Shown: piece by piece, positions 40,742-49,672 of the stretch
Position numbering within the stretch: position 1 is the first letter of the stretch
Layout: each line of letters starts with the position of its first letter
NCBI RefSeq assembly: GCF_000620645.1
Contig: NZ_JIAV01000001.1
Span: forward strand, 163,225 to 227,224
Direction of reading: 5' to 3'
DNA from: Nocardioides sp. URHA0032
Lineage (GTDB): Bacteria; Actinomycetota; Actinomycetes; Propionibacteriales; Nocardioidaceae
DNA length: 64,000 nucleotides
Position numbers and translations under genes: made by a program
Notes under the pieces: generated by a model
The model's input: the letters and a program-made list of their open reading frames with translations, nothing else
What the model was told of the DNA's origin: nothing
Databases searched by the model: none

Positions 40742-41071
40742 ATGACCACACGTGGGCCGAGGGCGGCACGGTGGGCGATCCGGGGCCTCGCGGTGTGCAC
40801 GACGCTCCTCGCGCTCCGTGCGTGGCACGTGCACGACGAGACGTGGGACTGGCGACTCAGCCCCGCCGCGGCTCCGACCAAGGTCCAGTTCCTCGACCGT
40901 GACTACAGCAGGGGCTCCGATGCCACGGCCGTCGAGCCCGGGTTCGTGCGACGCGGCGAAACGGACGGTGGTGGGACGATCTACACGACTCCGGGACCGC
41001 TGACCCCGACGGTCCTCGACGTCGTCGACGGGGATCGGGTCGTGACGTACGAGCTGATGGGTGGTCCCTAG
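40742..41071 (+). CDS. Small membrane-anchored or exported protein of unknown function
   Basis: A 109-residue protein. Arg-rich N-terminus (TTRGPRAARWAIRG) precedes one hydrophobic stretch (LAVCTTLLALRAWH), then a short soluble part with WDWRLSPAAAPTKVQFLDRDYSRG and a final VLDVVDGDRVVTYELMGG strand pair. No family recognised. GGAG lies 6-9 nt before ATG 40742. It stands alone between a terminator and the convergent HNH gene. Confidence 0.6.
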   Translation: MTTRGPRAARWAIRGLAVCTTLLALRAWHVHDETWDWRLSPAAAPTKVQFLDRDYSRGSDATAVEPGFVRRGETDGGGTIYTTPGPLTPTVLDVVDGDRVVTYELMGGP

Positions 41072-41185
41072 GCGCGCCAGCGCCTGTCTCGACACGACCC
41101 GATCGACGTGAGGGGGCTTGGGCGGGGTCTTCGGGCGTCTGGCGCCTGAGGTCCTCCGTGTGCGTTCGACGAGACCTTCGTCGGC

Positions 41186-42358
41186 CTACGTCCGTCGGTG
41201 GAACCTGGTGTGGTGTTTCGGGCAGAGGAGCCGGCCGTGTTGCACGTCGGTGGGTCCGCCGCAGCTCCAGGGGATGTCGTGATGGACGTGACACATCGCG
41301 GGTGGCCAATCGCAGCCGGGTTCGGTGCAGCCCTTGTCCCGGATCGCGATCGCGGTCCGTTGGGCCTTGGTGTGGAACCGGCGGGTGCGGCCGAGGTCGA
41401 GGACCTCGGAGTTGCCGCCGAGCACGGCGGGGATCAGGCCGGCCTCGCAGGCCAGCCGGCGGGCCTGCGATGCGGTGATCTTCTCCCCGGTGTCCAGGAG
41501 TGCGGCCTGCTCGAGCCGCCCTTCCAGGGCCTCGAGGGTCATGGTGACCACGATGGTCGCGGAGACGCCGCCGGTCTGCGGGAGCCGGTGGGCCGGGTAG
41601 CGCTCGATCAGCTCGCAGAACGCCCGCCCCAGCCGCTCCCGGCCGGGCCGGGGCACCACCCCGGCGGCGGGGCCGTCGGTGGCGGTGCGGTGCTTGGGGG
41701 CGGCGATCGCGAGCAGCATCTTCTTCAGCGCCGCGCCGTGGAAGGACGGGACCGTGAACCGGCCGTGGCACTTGCCGTGCCCGTCGTCCCACATCTCCAG
41801 CCGGGTGGCCAGCAGCGCATCGGCCTCTTCGCGGGCGAGCTGCTTCGCTTCGTACTCGTCCGCCAGGTCGGGGGCGACCACGTCCATCAGCCGCTTGCCC
41901 AGGACCCGCAACGTCGGGGCGGTGTGCTCGCGCCCGGCGGCCACCAGGTGCCGCTCCGCCTTCTCCACCAGAGTCGTGTCGAGGTCGCCGGGCAGCTGGT
42001 CGAGCGCAGTGACGATGACCTTGGCCTGCTCGAGCACTAGGTCACCGGCCGCGAGCGCGTCCCGGACATGGCCGCGGGTGACCAGGGCCTGGCCGAGCCT
42101 GACCTGGCCGAGCACCGCGGGCCTGGTCTGCCGGGTCCGGTGCGCCCACGCGTCCACGGTCTCGTCGTCGGCGTGCTCGGCGACCCGGGCCTCCAGCTCG
42201 ACCACCCGCGCCTTCAGCCGGGTCAGCTGGATCAGCGTCGCGGTGGTCTCCGCGGCGTCCATGGACCACACCGACGCGTCCGCGACCGCATCGATCTCCG
42301 CGTGCGCGTGCGCGACGGCCACCGAGACTCGGTGCCGGGGTGTGGCCATCGCTGTCAT
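41186..42358 (-). CDS. DUF222/HNH endonuclease-domain protein
   Basis: A 390-residue protein. The N-terminal DUF222 (13E12-repeat) region has long helices (ATLIQLTRLKARVVELEARVAEH) and LGQVRLGQALVTRGHVRDALAAGDL. The C-terminal HNH nuclease is complete: CTEPGCDWPPAMCHVHHDIPWSCGGPTDVQHGRLLCPKHHTRFH, with zinc-binding Cys pairs and the catalytic HH. The family is multi-copy in many actinomycetes, often with unclear function. An in-frame TTG at 42370 lies in the -10-like TTGAGT; ATG 42358 follows by 6 nt. Its upstream DNA is homologous to that of the gene beginning at 63873. Confidence 0.92.
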   Translation of the reverse strand: MTAMATPRHRVSVAVAHAHAEIDAVADASVWSMDAAETTATLIQLTRLKARVVELEARVAEHADDETVDAWAHRTRQTRPAVLGQVRLGQALVTRGHVRDALAAGDLVLEQAKVIVTALDQLPGDLDTTLVEKAERHLVAAGREHTAPTLRVLGKRLMDVVAPDLADEYEAKQLAREEADALLATRLEMWDDGHGKCHGRFTVPSFHGAALKKMLLAIAAPKHRTATDGPAAGVVPRPGRERLGRAFCELIERYPAHRLPQTGGVSATIVVTMTLEALEGRLEQAALLDTGEKITASQARRLACEAGLIPAVLGGNSEVLDLGRTRRFHTKAQRTAIAIRDKGCTEPGCDWPPAMCHVHHDIPWSCGGPTDVQHGRLLCPKHHTRFHRRT

Positions 42359-42362
42359 GGCT

Positions 42363-42560
42363 CTACTCAAACACCGGCCACCGACAGTGAGAGGCCCAGA
42401 ACCCCATGTTCCACAGGGTCCTGGGTCACGAACAGGTCACGATTCCGAGCACATTTCCACAGCCAGCGCGGCCGCGGAAGCCGCAAGCCGGGAGGCAGCA
42501 GCAACCACCCACCTACCGGTCCCGTAGCTGCCCTGTCGGTCGCAACCACCCACGGCCAGC
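42363..42560 (-). repeat. Upstream region shared with the HNH gene at the right end
   Basis: On the minus strand this stretch holds, in order, GACCGACAGGGCAGC, GGTGGGTGGTTGC, CCTCCCGGCTTGC, CTGTGGAAA, GTTCGTGACCCAG, CTGTCGGTGG and TTGAGTAG. The same order occurs at about 63680-63867 before the second DUF222 gene. It covers the probable promoter and an extra noncoding repeat unit. Confidence 0.7.
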
Positions 42561-42651
42561 AAGCAACGGACAAGAGCCCCCGGCCGATGTCGAGGCCCGA
42601 CGCGCCCCGGGTCGCCGGCGTCCCGGGTCGCCGGCGCGACCTGGCCCGAGC

Positions 42652-43377
42652 TCAGTTCGCGTCGACGGGGATCGACTGCGCCTTGGTGGGCTGGTCGCTC
42701 TGGAAGATCGCGATCGGGACCTTCTGCTTGATGACCTTCTTGACGAACTTCTCCGACCCGGGGGACTCCTGGACCCAGACGGTGGCGGTGAAGTGCAGGT
42801 CGATGCCCTTGGTGTCGTCCGACGTCGGCTTGATCTTCTGGTTGCGCAGCTCGAAGGCGCCCTTGGGCGAGGTGACGAGCATGCCGTACGTGGTGGACAG
42901 GGGCTCGGGGTCGAAGGTGATCGTCTTCGCGTCGGCGTCGAGCTCGTAGGGGTGCTGGACCTTGCCGCCGTCGTAGGTCACCGTGCTGGAGTCGACCTGG
43001 ATCCGGGAGAGGTACGTCCGGCGCTTCGTCGAGAACGGGTCGCGGATCGCGCGGTTGAGGTCGTAGGCCTGGAACGTGAACGAGAAGTACTTGTCGCCCT
43101 TCGGGTACCACTCGTTCGTGCGGGGCGTCGACTTGGTCGGGTACAGCGTGTAGACGTAGTCCATCCCGTTGATCTCGATGTGAGACTGGAACGTCCCGTC
43201 GCGGGTGAACTGGGAGGGGTACGGCGTCTCCGTGGCCGTCGGCGACGTGGTCACGGAGGGTGACGGGTCGTCGGAGCTGGTGAGCCCGTCGAACGCCGAG
43301 CAGCCGCTGAGCAGCGCCGTGGCGGTGAGCAGCAGGCCGGCTGCCACCGGGAACAGGCGCGAGCGGGTGCGGGTCAT
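42652..43377 (-). CDS. Lipoprotein of unknown function
   Basis: A 241-residue protein with a lipobox (LLLTATALLSGCS, lipid on the Cys), a Ser/Thr/Pro-rich spacer (SSDDPSPSVTTSPTATETPYPS) and a beta-rich domain (SHIEINGMDYVYTLYPTKSTP, YFSFTFQAYDLNRAI, IDLHFTATVWVQE). No family recognised. It lies 34 bp after the membrane glycosyltransferase gene on the same strand, so it may act in the export, assembly or anchoring of that enzyme's polymer. Confidence 0.8.
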   Translation of the reverse strand: MTRTRSRLFPVAAGLLLTATALLSGCSAFDGLTSSDDPSPSVTTSPTATETPYPSQFTRDGTFQSHIEINGMDYVYTLYPTKSTPRTNEWYPKGDKYFSFTFQAYDLNRAIRDPFSTKRRTYLSRIQVDSSTVTYDGGKVQHPYELDADAKTITFDPEPLSTTYGMLVTSPKGAFELRNQKIKPTSDDTKGIDLHFTATVWVQESPGSEKFVKKVIKQKVPIAIFQSDQPTKAQSIPVDAN

Positions 43378-43411
43378 GGGTTCTCCTGCGGGTCGGGGGA
43401 GGAGGAGCGGG

Positions 43412-44938
43412 TCAGGCCTTGAAGCCGCGATAGCGCTTCATCGACTTGAGGACCATCCAGGCGGTCTGGAGCACGGTGATCACACCGAGGATCGGCCAGC
43501 AGACGGCGAGGATGTCCGAGCGCAGCTGGATCGGCAGCAGCAACGTCCAGATCGCAGCGAAGATCACGAAGATCACGAGGAAGGCGACGTAGGGGTAGAG
43601 CCAGGCGACGCCCTTGCCGCGCTCGGCCTTCGCCTGCGCCGCCCAGTTGTCGGTCTGCTGGCGGCTGAAGAACTTCAGCCAGGCCCGGATGAAGTGGCCC
43701 ATCCGGATCACCATGTACGTCTCCGCCGGGACGATCAGCACCGCGAACAGGTAGTCGCGCTTGTTCGCGAACTCCATCGATCGGGCGACGCGGAAGTTCA
43801 GCCAGATCGAGGCGAACGGCGGGATCAGCCACCACGGGCTGAACACGAACGCGTGGATGTTGAGCGAGCCGGCGAGCAGCAGCACGAACATCACCCGGGT
43901 GGTGATGTTGATGACCATCGACATGTGCTCGAACCAGCGGAGCCGGAGGTTCGGGTGGAACGGCTGGCCCTTGGTGTCGCCGCGCTGGCCGGGCCACATC
44001 AGGTCGATCGCGCCGAAGTTCCACTTCACCTGCTGGGCGTCCAGCGACCGGAGCGTGTCCATGCCGCCCACGTGGGCACGGGCCCTGGCACTGATCTTGG
44101 TGAGGTAGCCGGCGCTCTTGATCTGCAGCGAGAGGAGCGAGTCCTCGACCTCGCTGTCGTTGACCCACGGGGTGCGCTGGTGGCTGTCGCGCAGCACGTC
44201 GCGCAGCGCCTGGGTCGAGAAGATGGAGAACTGGCCGCCGAGCACCGCCATGTTGCGGCCCTTGAGCAGGTTCTGCATGTTGAACGCCGAGAACTGGGCG
44301 CGCTGTCCGGCGGTGAGGAACTTCGCCATCAGCCCGTCGAGGGCGCTGTCGTCGATCGAGTAGATCGCCGAGATGCCGCCGATCCGGTCGTCGCTGGAGA
44401 TCTCCTCGACGAGGTGCTGGACGGCGTCGGGCTCCGGCGTGGTGTCGCCGTCGACGCCGAGCAGGTAGTCCATGTGCTCGACGAGGGAGTAGCCGTAGTT
44501 GAGCGCCCCGACCTTCTTGTCGGGGTTCTTGCCGATGTCGTGGACGTAGATGATCGTGCTCTGCTCGCCGGCCGCGGTCATCCGCGTGTGCGGACCGGCG
44601 TAGTGGCTGGCGATCTCGACGGAGTCGTCGGAGGTGTTGTTGACGATCAGGTGGATGACGTCGGGCAGCCGGGTCTGCTGGAGCAGCGAGTCCAGCACGC
44701 CGGCGATCGTCTCGGCCTCGTTGTACGCCGGGATGATGCAGCCGACCGTCGGGCGGTACGTCGGCGCGTCCTCGAGCTCGTCGAGGAACTGGGGCTCGTA
44801 GTCGGCGAGGCCGGGGTCGGACATCCGGACGTACTCGTTCCCGCCCACGGTCGTGCCCGGCGGCGACTGGTGGGCCGGCTGGTACCCCCTGTCCGGGGCG
44901 TACGGGACGCCGTCGGGGCCCATCTGGTTCGCGTTCAC
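43412..44938 (-). CDS. Family 2 membrane glycosyltransferase
   Basis: A 508-residue protein. The GT-A catalytic domain has VGCIIPAYNEAETI near residue 65, the metal-binding DGDTTPEPDA, the acidic SEVEDSLLS and a QQVKWNFG segment resembling the processive Q-x-x-R-W site. C-terminal segments (VMFVLLLAGSLNIHAFVF, LFAVLIVPAETYMVIRM, WLYPYVAFLVIFVIFAAIWTLLLP, ILAVCWPILGVITVLQTAWM) are transmembrane. This layout is typical of synthases of cellulose, hyaluronan or other extracellular polymers. The start is GTG 44938, with AGGAGACGAAGG before it. It is co-directional with a lipoprotein. Confidence 0.87.
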   Translation of the reverse strand: MNANQMGPDGVPYAPDRGYQPAHQSPPGTTVGGNEYVRMSDPGLADYEPQFLDELEDAPTYRPTVGCIIPAYNEAETIAGVLDSLLQQTRLPDVIHLIVNNTSDDSVEIASHYAGPHTRMTAAGEQSTIIYVHDIGKNPDKKVGALNYGYSLVEHMDYLLGVDGDTTPEPDAVQHLVEEISSDDRIGGISAIYSIDDSALDGLMAKFLTAGQRAQFSAFNMQNLLKGRNMAVLGGQFSIFSTQALRDVLRDSHQRTPWVNDSEVEDSLLSLQIKSAGYLTKISARARAHVGGMDTLRSLDAQQVKWNFGAIDLMWPGQRGDTKGQPFHPNLRLRWFEHMSMVINITTRVMFVLLLAGSLNIHAFVFSPWWLIPPFASIWLNFRVARSMEFANKRDYLFAVLIVPAETYMVIRMGHFIRAWLKFFSRQQTDNWAAQAKAERGKGVAWLYPYVAFLVIFVIFAAIWTLLLPIQLRSDILAVCWPILGVITVLQTAWMVLKSMKRYRGFKA

Positions 44939-44994
44939 GCCTTCGTCTCCTGCACTGCGCCGTCGATCGCGCGCTTCCAGAATGGGCGACCGGC

Positions 44995-45036
44995 CTCAAG
45001 ACGCCACACGGAAAAGCTCAAAGGTTGGCTCAAGAC
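44995..45036 (-). promoter_or_regulatory. Direct repeats upstream of the glycosyltransferase gene
   Basis: GTCTTGAG (minus strand) occurs at 44995-45002 and 45029-45036, 34 bp apart, with a related TTTGAG between them. AT-rich patches flank them. They could be activator sites; no matching regulator gene is adjacent. Confidence 0.4.
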
Positions 45037-45065
45037 TAGGGGTGCAGGCCGGGCTACGCGGGGAT

Positions 45066-45293
45066 TCAGCGCGGCAGGCCGCTGGAGCGCCAGCCTCCGG
45101 GTCCGTGCGGCAGCGTACGGCGTACGACGCGGTGCGGAGCGTTCCACTCCGGACGGACCCGTGCCGGCGCCGCTGCCGGGGCCCGCAGCGCGGCCAGCAC
45201 CGCGACCACCGCGGCGACCTCCTCGGGCGTCGCGTCGCCGCGGATGACCCGCAGGAACGGCTGCTGCTCGGCGGGGGAGCTGTCCGCGGTCAT
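45066..45293 (-). CDS. accE: Acyl-CoA carboxylase epsilon subunit
   Basis: A 75-residue protein beginning [11 protein letters not shown], with the epsilon core FLRVIRGDATPEEVAAVVAVLAAL and a W-P-containing tail (RPEWNAPHRVVRRTLPHGPGGWRSSGLPR). Epsilon subunits bind and stabilise the beta subunit of long-chain acyl-CoA carboxylases in actinomycetes. ATG 45293 shares a base with the stop of the beta subunit (TGATG). Confidence 0.88.
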   Translation of the reverse strand: MTADSSPAEQQPFLRVIRGDATPEEVAAVVAVLAALRAPAAAPARVRPEWNAPHRVVRRTLPHGPGGWRSSGLPR

Positions 45294-46921
45294 CAGAGCG
45301 GGATGTTCCCGTGCTTCTTCGCGGGCAGCGTCTCCCGCTTGGAGCGCAGCAGCCGCAGCGCGCGCACCACCTCGATGCGGGTCTCGTGCGGGGTGATCAC
45401 CGCGTCGACGTAGCCGCGCTCGGCGGCGATGTAGGGGTTGGCCAGCTTGGTCTCGTAGTCGTCGATCAGCTCCGCGCGGCGGGCCTCGACGTCGCCGCCC
45501 TCCTCCGCGACCTTCTTCAGGGTCTTGCGGTGCAGGATGTTGGCCGCGCCCTGGGCGCCCATCACCGCGATCTGGGCCGTCGGCCAGGCGAGGTTCATGT
45601 CCGCGCCGAGGTGCTTGGACCCCATCACGTCGTACGCACCGCCGTACGCCTTGCGGGTGATGATCGTGACCAGCGGGACCGTGGCCTCGGCATAGGCGTA
45701 GATCAGCTTGGCGCCGCGGCGGATGATGCCGTTCCACTCCTGGTCGGTGCCGGGCAGGAACCCGGGCACGTCGACGAAGGTCAGCACCGGGAGGTTGAAG
45801 GCGTCGCAGAAGCGGACGAACCGGGCGGCCTTCTCCGAGGCGTCGATGTCGAGGGTGCCGGCGAACTGCATGGGCTGGTTCGCCACGACCCCGACCGGGT
45901 GGCCCTCGACGCGGCCGAAGCCGACGACGATGTTGGGGGCGAACAGCTCCTGGACCTCCAGGAACTCCTGGTCGTCCATCACCGCGGTGATCACGTCGCG
46001 CATATCGTAGGGCTGGTTCGGGGAGTCCGGGATGATCGTGTCCAGGGCCCGGTCCAGGTCGCTGACCTCGAGGTCGGCGACGTCCGGGTACGTCGGCGCC
46101 TCGTCCAGGTTGTTCTGCGGCAGGTAGGACAGCAGAGCCTTGACGTACTCGATCGCGTCCTCCTCGTCCGAGCCCATGTAGTGGGCGTTGCCGGACTTGG
46201 TGTTGTGCGTGCGCGCGCCGCCGAGCTCCTCCATCGAGACGTCCTCGCCGGTGACCGTCTTGATGACGTCGGGACCGGTGATGAACATGTTCGAGGTCCC
46301 GTCGACCATGATCGTGAAGTCGGTGACCGCGGGGGAGTAGACGTGGCCGCCCGCGCAGGAGCCCATGATCAGGCTGATCTGGGGGATCACGCCGGAGGCG
46401 TGCACGTTGCGGCGGAAGATCTCGCCGTACAGGCCGAGGGAGACGACGCCCTCCTGGATGCGGGCGCCGGCGCCCTCGTTGATGCCGATGATCGGGCAGC
46501 CGGTCTTCATCGCGAGGTCCATGACCTTGGTGATCTTCTCGCCGTACACCTCACCCAGCGAGCCGCCGAAGATCGTGAAGTCCTGGGAGAACACGCACAC
46601 CTGGCGGCCGTCGACGGTGCCGTAGCCGGTCACCACGCCGTCGCCGTACGGGCGGTTCTTCTCCAGCCCGAACGCGGTCGAGCGGTGCCGCGCGAGCTCG
46701 TCGAGCTCGACGAACGAGCCCTCGTCGAAGAGCAGCTCGATCCGCTCCCGGGCGGTCTTGCGGCCCTTGGCGTGCTGCTTCTCGACCGCCTTGGCCGAGC
46801 CGGCGTGCACGGCCTCGTCCAGCCTCCGGTCGAGATCCGCGAGCTTGCCCCCGGTGGTGTGCAGGTCGGGGGCGTCGGGGCCCACCGGGACGTCGGTTCC
46901 CTCGCCGGGGTGCGCACTCAT
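45293..46921 (-). CDS. Acyl-CoA carboxylase beta subunit (propionyl-CoA carboxylase type)
   Basis: A 542-residue carboxyltransferase: crotonase-fold N half ([59 protein letters not shown]; oxyanion [28 protein letters not shown]) and C half ([57 protein letters not shown]). It transfers CO2 from the carboxybiotin of an alpha subunit, probably the one at 30-32 kb, to acyl-CoA. The AccD5-like motif pattern and adjacency to accE and birA agree with the mycobacterial core locus. The ATG is at 46921. Confidence 0.95.
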   Translation of the reverse strand: MSAHPGEGTDVPVGPDAPDLHTTGGKLADLDRRLDEAVHAGSAKAVEKQHAKGRKTARERIELLFDEGSFVELDELARHRSTAFGLEKNRPYGDGVVTGYGTVDGRQVCVFSQDFTIFGGSLGEVYGEKITKVMDLAMKTGCPIIGINEGAGARIQEGVVSLGLYGEIFRRNVHASGVIPQISLIMGSCAGGHVYSPAVTDFTIMVDGTSNMFITGPDVIKTVTGEDVSMEELGGARTHNTKSGNAHYMGSDEEDAIEYVKALLSYLPQNNLDEAPTYPDVADLEVSDLDRALDTIIPDSPNQPYDMRDVITAVMDDQEFLEVQELFAPNIVVGFGRVEGHPVGVVANQPMQFAGTLDIDASEKAARFVRFCDAFNLPVLTFVDVPGFLPGTDQEWNGIIRRGAKLIYAYAEATVPLVTIITRKAYGGAYDVMGSKHLGADMNLAWPTAQIAVMGAQGAANILHRKTLKKVAEEGGDVEARRAELIDDYETKLANPYIAAERGYVDAVITPHETRIEVVRALRLLRSKRETLPAKKHGNIPL

Positions 46922-46973
46922 CGGTCTGGCTCCTCACTGGCACTGATGTGGACCGTGGGCCAATGTAGTGCCC

Positions 46974-47783
46974 GTGACCCCCGCGCAGATGAGACGCCCA
47001 TCACTCGACGCCGAGACGCTCGCCCGACTCGCTCCCGAGCTCACCGTGGAGGTGCTCGAGGCCGCGCCGTCCACGAACGCCGTCGCGGCGGAGCGGGCCC
47101 GCGCCGGCGCGCCCGAGGGGACGGTGGTCGTCGCCGAGCACCAGACCGCCGGCCGGGGCCGGCTGGACCGCACCTGGGAGACCCCGGCGCGGGCCGCCCT
47201 GACATTCTCCTTGGTGCTGCGCCCGACCGTGCCGGCCGGGGAGTGGCCGTGGCTGCCGCTGCTCGCCGGCCACACCGTCGCCAAGACCCTGCGCGGGGCG
47301 GGGTACGCCGCGGCCACGGTCAAGTGGCCGAACGACGTGCTCCTGGGCGACGACAAGGTCGCGGGCATCCTGGTCGAGCTGGTCGACACCCCCGCGGGGC
47401 CGGCGGCGATCGTCGGCGTCGGCCTGAACGTCTCCTCCACGCGGGACGAGCTGCCGGTGCCCGCCGCGACCTCGCTGGCGCTGGCCGGCGGGGCCGAGCC
47501 GGACCGGACGGCGGTCCTCGTGGAGCTGCTCCGCTCGCTGCGCGAGGCCTACGACCTGTGGCAGACCGGTGGCGCCGACGCGACCAGGCACCTGCGTGCG
47601 TCGTACTCGGCGGGGTGCGTCACCATCGGCCGGGAGGTGCGCGTCGACCTCCCCGACGGGAGCGCGCTCACGGGCCGCGCCATCGGCATCGACGAGGTGG
47701 GCCGCCTGGTGGTGGTCGGCCCGGCCGGCGAGACCGTCGTCGGCGCCGGTGACGTGGTCCACGTGCGGGCGCCCGATCAGTGA
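46974..47783 (+). CDS. birA: Biotin--[biotin carboxyl-carrier protein] ligase
   Basis: A 269-residue ligase that attaches biotin to AccA and Pyc. Catalytic core: VEVLEAAPSTNAVAAERA, EHQTAGRGRLDRTWETPA (biotinyl-AMP loop), VKWPNDVLLGDDKVAGILVE with the catalytic Lys, and a C-terminal SH3-like domain (ITIGREVRVDLPDGSALTGRAIGIDEVGRLVV by pattern). It lacks the N-terminal helix-turn-helix of E. coli BirA, so it is not a repressor. GTG 46974 is preferred to GTG 46968 because a -10-like CAATGT (46961-46966) ends 7 nt upstream. It diverges from the carboxylase beta subunit. Confidence 0.93.
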   Translation: MTPAQMRRPSLDAETLARLAPELTVEVLEAAPSTNAVAAERARAGAPEGTVVVAEHQTAGRGRLDRTWETPARAALTFSLVLRPTVPAGEWPWLPLLAGHTVAKTLRGAGYAAATVKWPNDVLLGDDKVAGILVELVDTPAGPAAIVGVGLNVSSTRDELPVPAATSLALAGGAEPDRTAVLVELLRSLREAYDLWQTGGADATRHLRASYSAGCVTIGREVRVDLPDGSALTGRAIGIDEVGRLVVVGPAGETVVGAGDVVHVRAPDQ

Positions 47784-47795
47784 CATGATCGGCGC

Positions 47796-48299
47796 GTGGC
47801 CATCTCCCGCAAGCTGCTCAACGAGGGTGAGACCGTCGTCGTCGACACCCGCACGCACGTCAAGGCCCTGCTGTGGCCGCTCATCTGCCTGGTCGTCCTG
47901 CTGGCGGTCGGCACCTACGCACAGACGAAGATCGACAACGGCACGGTGATGCTCGTGATCTGGATCGTGCTCGCCTGCCTCGCGGTCTGGTTCGTGCTGC
48001 GCCCCGTGATCGTCTGGGCGACCGCGACGTACACCGTCACGAACCGCCGGCTGATCACCCGGCACGGCGTGATCGTGCGGCGCGGCCACGACATCCCGCT
48101 GGCCCGGATCAGTGACGTGGCCTACGAGTTCGGGCCGATCGACCGGCTGCTCGGGTGCGGCACCCTCGTGATCGCGGACGCGAGCACGCACGGGCAGGTG
48201 CGGCTGCACGACATCCCGCGGGTCGAGGAGACCCAGCGCCGGATCAACGAGCTGCTGCACGGGTCCAACGACGCCACGGCGGGACATGAAGGAACCTGA
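47796..48299 (+). CDS. PH-domain membrane protein
   Basis: A 167-residue protein with two transmembrane segments (ALLWPLICLVVLLAVGTYA and MLVIWIVLACLAVWFVLRPVIVW) and a bacterial PH domain (YTVTNRRLITRHGVIVRRGHDIPLARISDVAYEFGPIDRLLGCGTLVIADAS). This is the third such protein in the window. A PH-type protein (Rv3278c) sits between birA and purK in M. tuberculosis too. The start is GTG 47796, 12 nt after birA. The 3' end overlaps the cyclase gene by 14 bp. Confidence 0.88.
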   Translation: MAISRKLLNEGETVVVDTRTHVKALLWPLICLVVLLAVGTYAQTKIDNGTVMLVIWIVLACLAVWFVLRPVIVWATATYTVTNRRLITRHGVIVRRGHDIPLARISDVAYEFGPIDRLLGCGTLVIADASTHGQVRLHDIPRVEETQRRINELLHGSNDATAGHEGT

Positions 48300-49269
48300 C
48301 CGCCCGGCTCCCGAGGACCTCGAACGCGCGATCCTCGGGGAGGAGCCGGTCTTCAACGCCCCGCAGGTGGCGGAGCAGACCGGCGTGACGATCGACGAGG
48401 CCCGCCGGCTCTGGCGGGCCCTCGGGTTCCCCGAGCACGGGCTCGAGACCGCGTTCACGGACTCCGACACCGAGGCGCTGTCGACCCTGCTCGGGGTGGT
48501 CCGCTCGGGCCTGATCGACTTCGACATGGCGGTCAACCTGACCCGCGCGGTCGGGCAGACCATGGCCCGGCTCGCGGACTGGGAGGTCGCGACGCTCGTG
48601 CACCGGGTCGAGGAGCTCGAGGCCGGCGACGAGGCGACCGGCAGCCGGATCGGCTCCGCACTGCGGCTGATCGACGAGATCCAGGCGCCCTTCGAGGACC
48701 TGCTCGTCTACGTGTGGAAGCGGCACCTGGCCGCGGCCGTCGCGCGAGTCGAGGCGCTCGGCGCGAACGAGGAGGACCTCAACACCGTCCCGCTGACGGT
48801 CGGCTTCGCCGACATCGTGAGCTTCACCGCCCTGTCGAACCGGCTGACCGAGGAGCGGATCGGCGACCTGGTCGAGCTGTTCGAGTCGCGGTGCGCCGAC
48901 GTGGTCGCGGCCCGGCGGGGCCGGATCATCAAGAGCATCGGTGACTCGGTGCTGTTCGTGAACGACGACCCGGTCCGCGCCTACGACACCGCCGAGGGCA
49001 TCATCAACGTGATCGGCCGGGACTCGCGGATGCCCGACGTACGAGTCGGCCTGGCCAGCGGCTCCGTGGTGATGCGGCTCGGCGACGTGTTCGGGCCGCC
49101 GGTCAACCTCGCCTCGCGGCTCACCGCGGTCGCCCGGCGGAACCGGATCATCATCGACCAGGCCACCGCGGAGCTGCTGCCGGACACCGAGTTCGAGACC
49201 CGGCCGCTCCCGGCCCGGCCGGTGCGGGGGTTCGGCATCGTGGAGCCGGTGGCCGTCCGGCGCGCCTGA
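48286..49269 (+). CDS. Class III adenylate cyclase with N-terminal regulatory domain
   Basis: A 327-residue cyclase. The catalytic domain (about 165-320) has both metal Asp residues, Asp176 in GFADIVSFT and Asp220 in SIGDSVLF; Lys216 in IIKSIGD; and the transition-state pair Asn274 and Arg278 in NLASRLT. The N-terminal 160 residues are helical (EQTGVTIDEARRLWRALGFPE; LLGVVRSGLIDFDMAVNLTRAVGQTMARLADWE), matching the autoinhibitory domain of Rv1264-type cyclases, some of which sense pH or fatty acids. ATG 48286 lies inside the preceding gene, so the two are co-translated. Confidence 0.9.
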   Translation: MKEPDRPAPEDLERAILGEEPVFNAPQVAEQTGVTIDEARRLWRALGFPEHGLETAFTDSDTEALSTLLGVVRSGLIDFDMAVNLTRAVGQTMARLADWEVATLVHRVEELEAGDEATGSRIGSALRLIDEIQAPFEDLLVYVWKRHLAAAVARVEALGANEEDLNTVPLTVGFADIVSFTALSNRLTEERIGDLVELFESRCADVVAARRGRIIKSIGDSVLFVNDDPVRAYDTAEGIINVIGRDSRMPDVRVGLASGSVVMRLGDVFGPPVNLASRLTAVARRNRIIIDQATAELLPDTEFETRPLPARPVRGFGIVEPVAVRRA

Positions 49270-49351
49270 GGACGGGCGAGGACGCTCGGCGTCCGGATCA
49301 CAGTTTCGTCGTTCGGGAGTCAGCCGGCCCCGGCATCCCTACCGTGGGTAG

Positions 49352-49663
49352 ATGGTCGAGGTGCAGGACATCCGGCTCGATCCCGAGACCCGCCGCGCCT
49401 GGCGGGGTTCGGACGAGATCGTGCTGTCCCGCAAGGAGTTCGACCTGCTGCTCGCGCTGATGGAGCGCGCGGGCACGATCGTCTCCCGCGACGAGCTGAT
49501 GCGCGAGGTCTGGCACACGACCTTCTGGACCTCCTCGAAGACCATCGACGTGCACCTCGGGTGGGTGCGCCGCAAGCTCGGTGACGACAGCAGGAACCCG
49601 CGGCTGATCACGACGATCCGCGGCCAGGGGCTGCGGTTCGAGACCGGGACCGACAACCCCTAG
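49352..49663 (+). CDS. Stand-alone OmpR-type winged-helix protein
   Basis: A 103-residue protein equal to the C-terminal Trans_reg_C domain of OmpR-type regulators, with no receiver: IRLDPETRRAWRGSDEIVLSRKEFDLLLALM, recognition region TSSKTIDVHLGWVRRKLGDD, wing ITTIRGQGLRFE. A -10 TACCGT (49340-49345) ends 6 nt before ATG 49352, so it starts at its own promoter rather than being a broken gene. A short GGACGC/GCGTCC hairpin at 49280-49294 ends the cyclase transcript. What activates it is unknown. Confidence 0.88.
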   Translation: MVEVQDIRLDPETRRAWRGSDEIVLSRKEFDLLLALMERAGTIVSRDELMREVWHTTFWTSSKTIDVHLGWVRRKLGDDSRNPRLITTIRGQGLRFETGTDNP

Positions 49664-49672
49664 AGTCTCCGT

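Noticed and set aside
41186..42358. HNH protein as a defence or homing system
   Set aside because: No partner gene, intron or target interruption is visible; only the upstream homology is reported.
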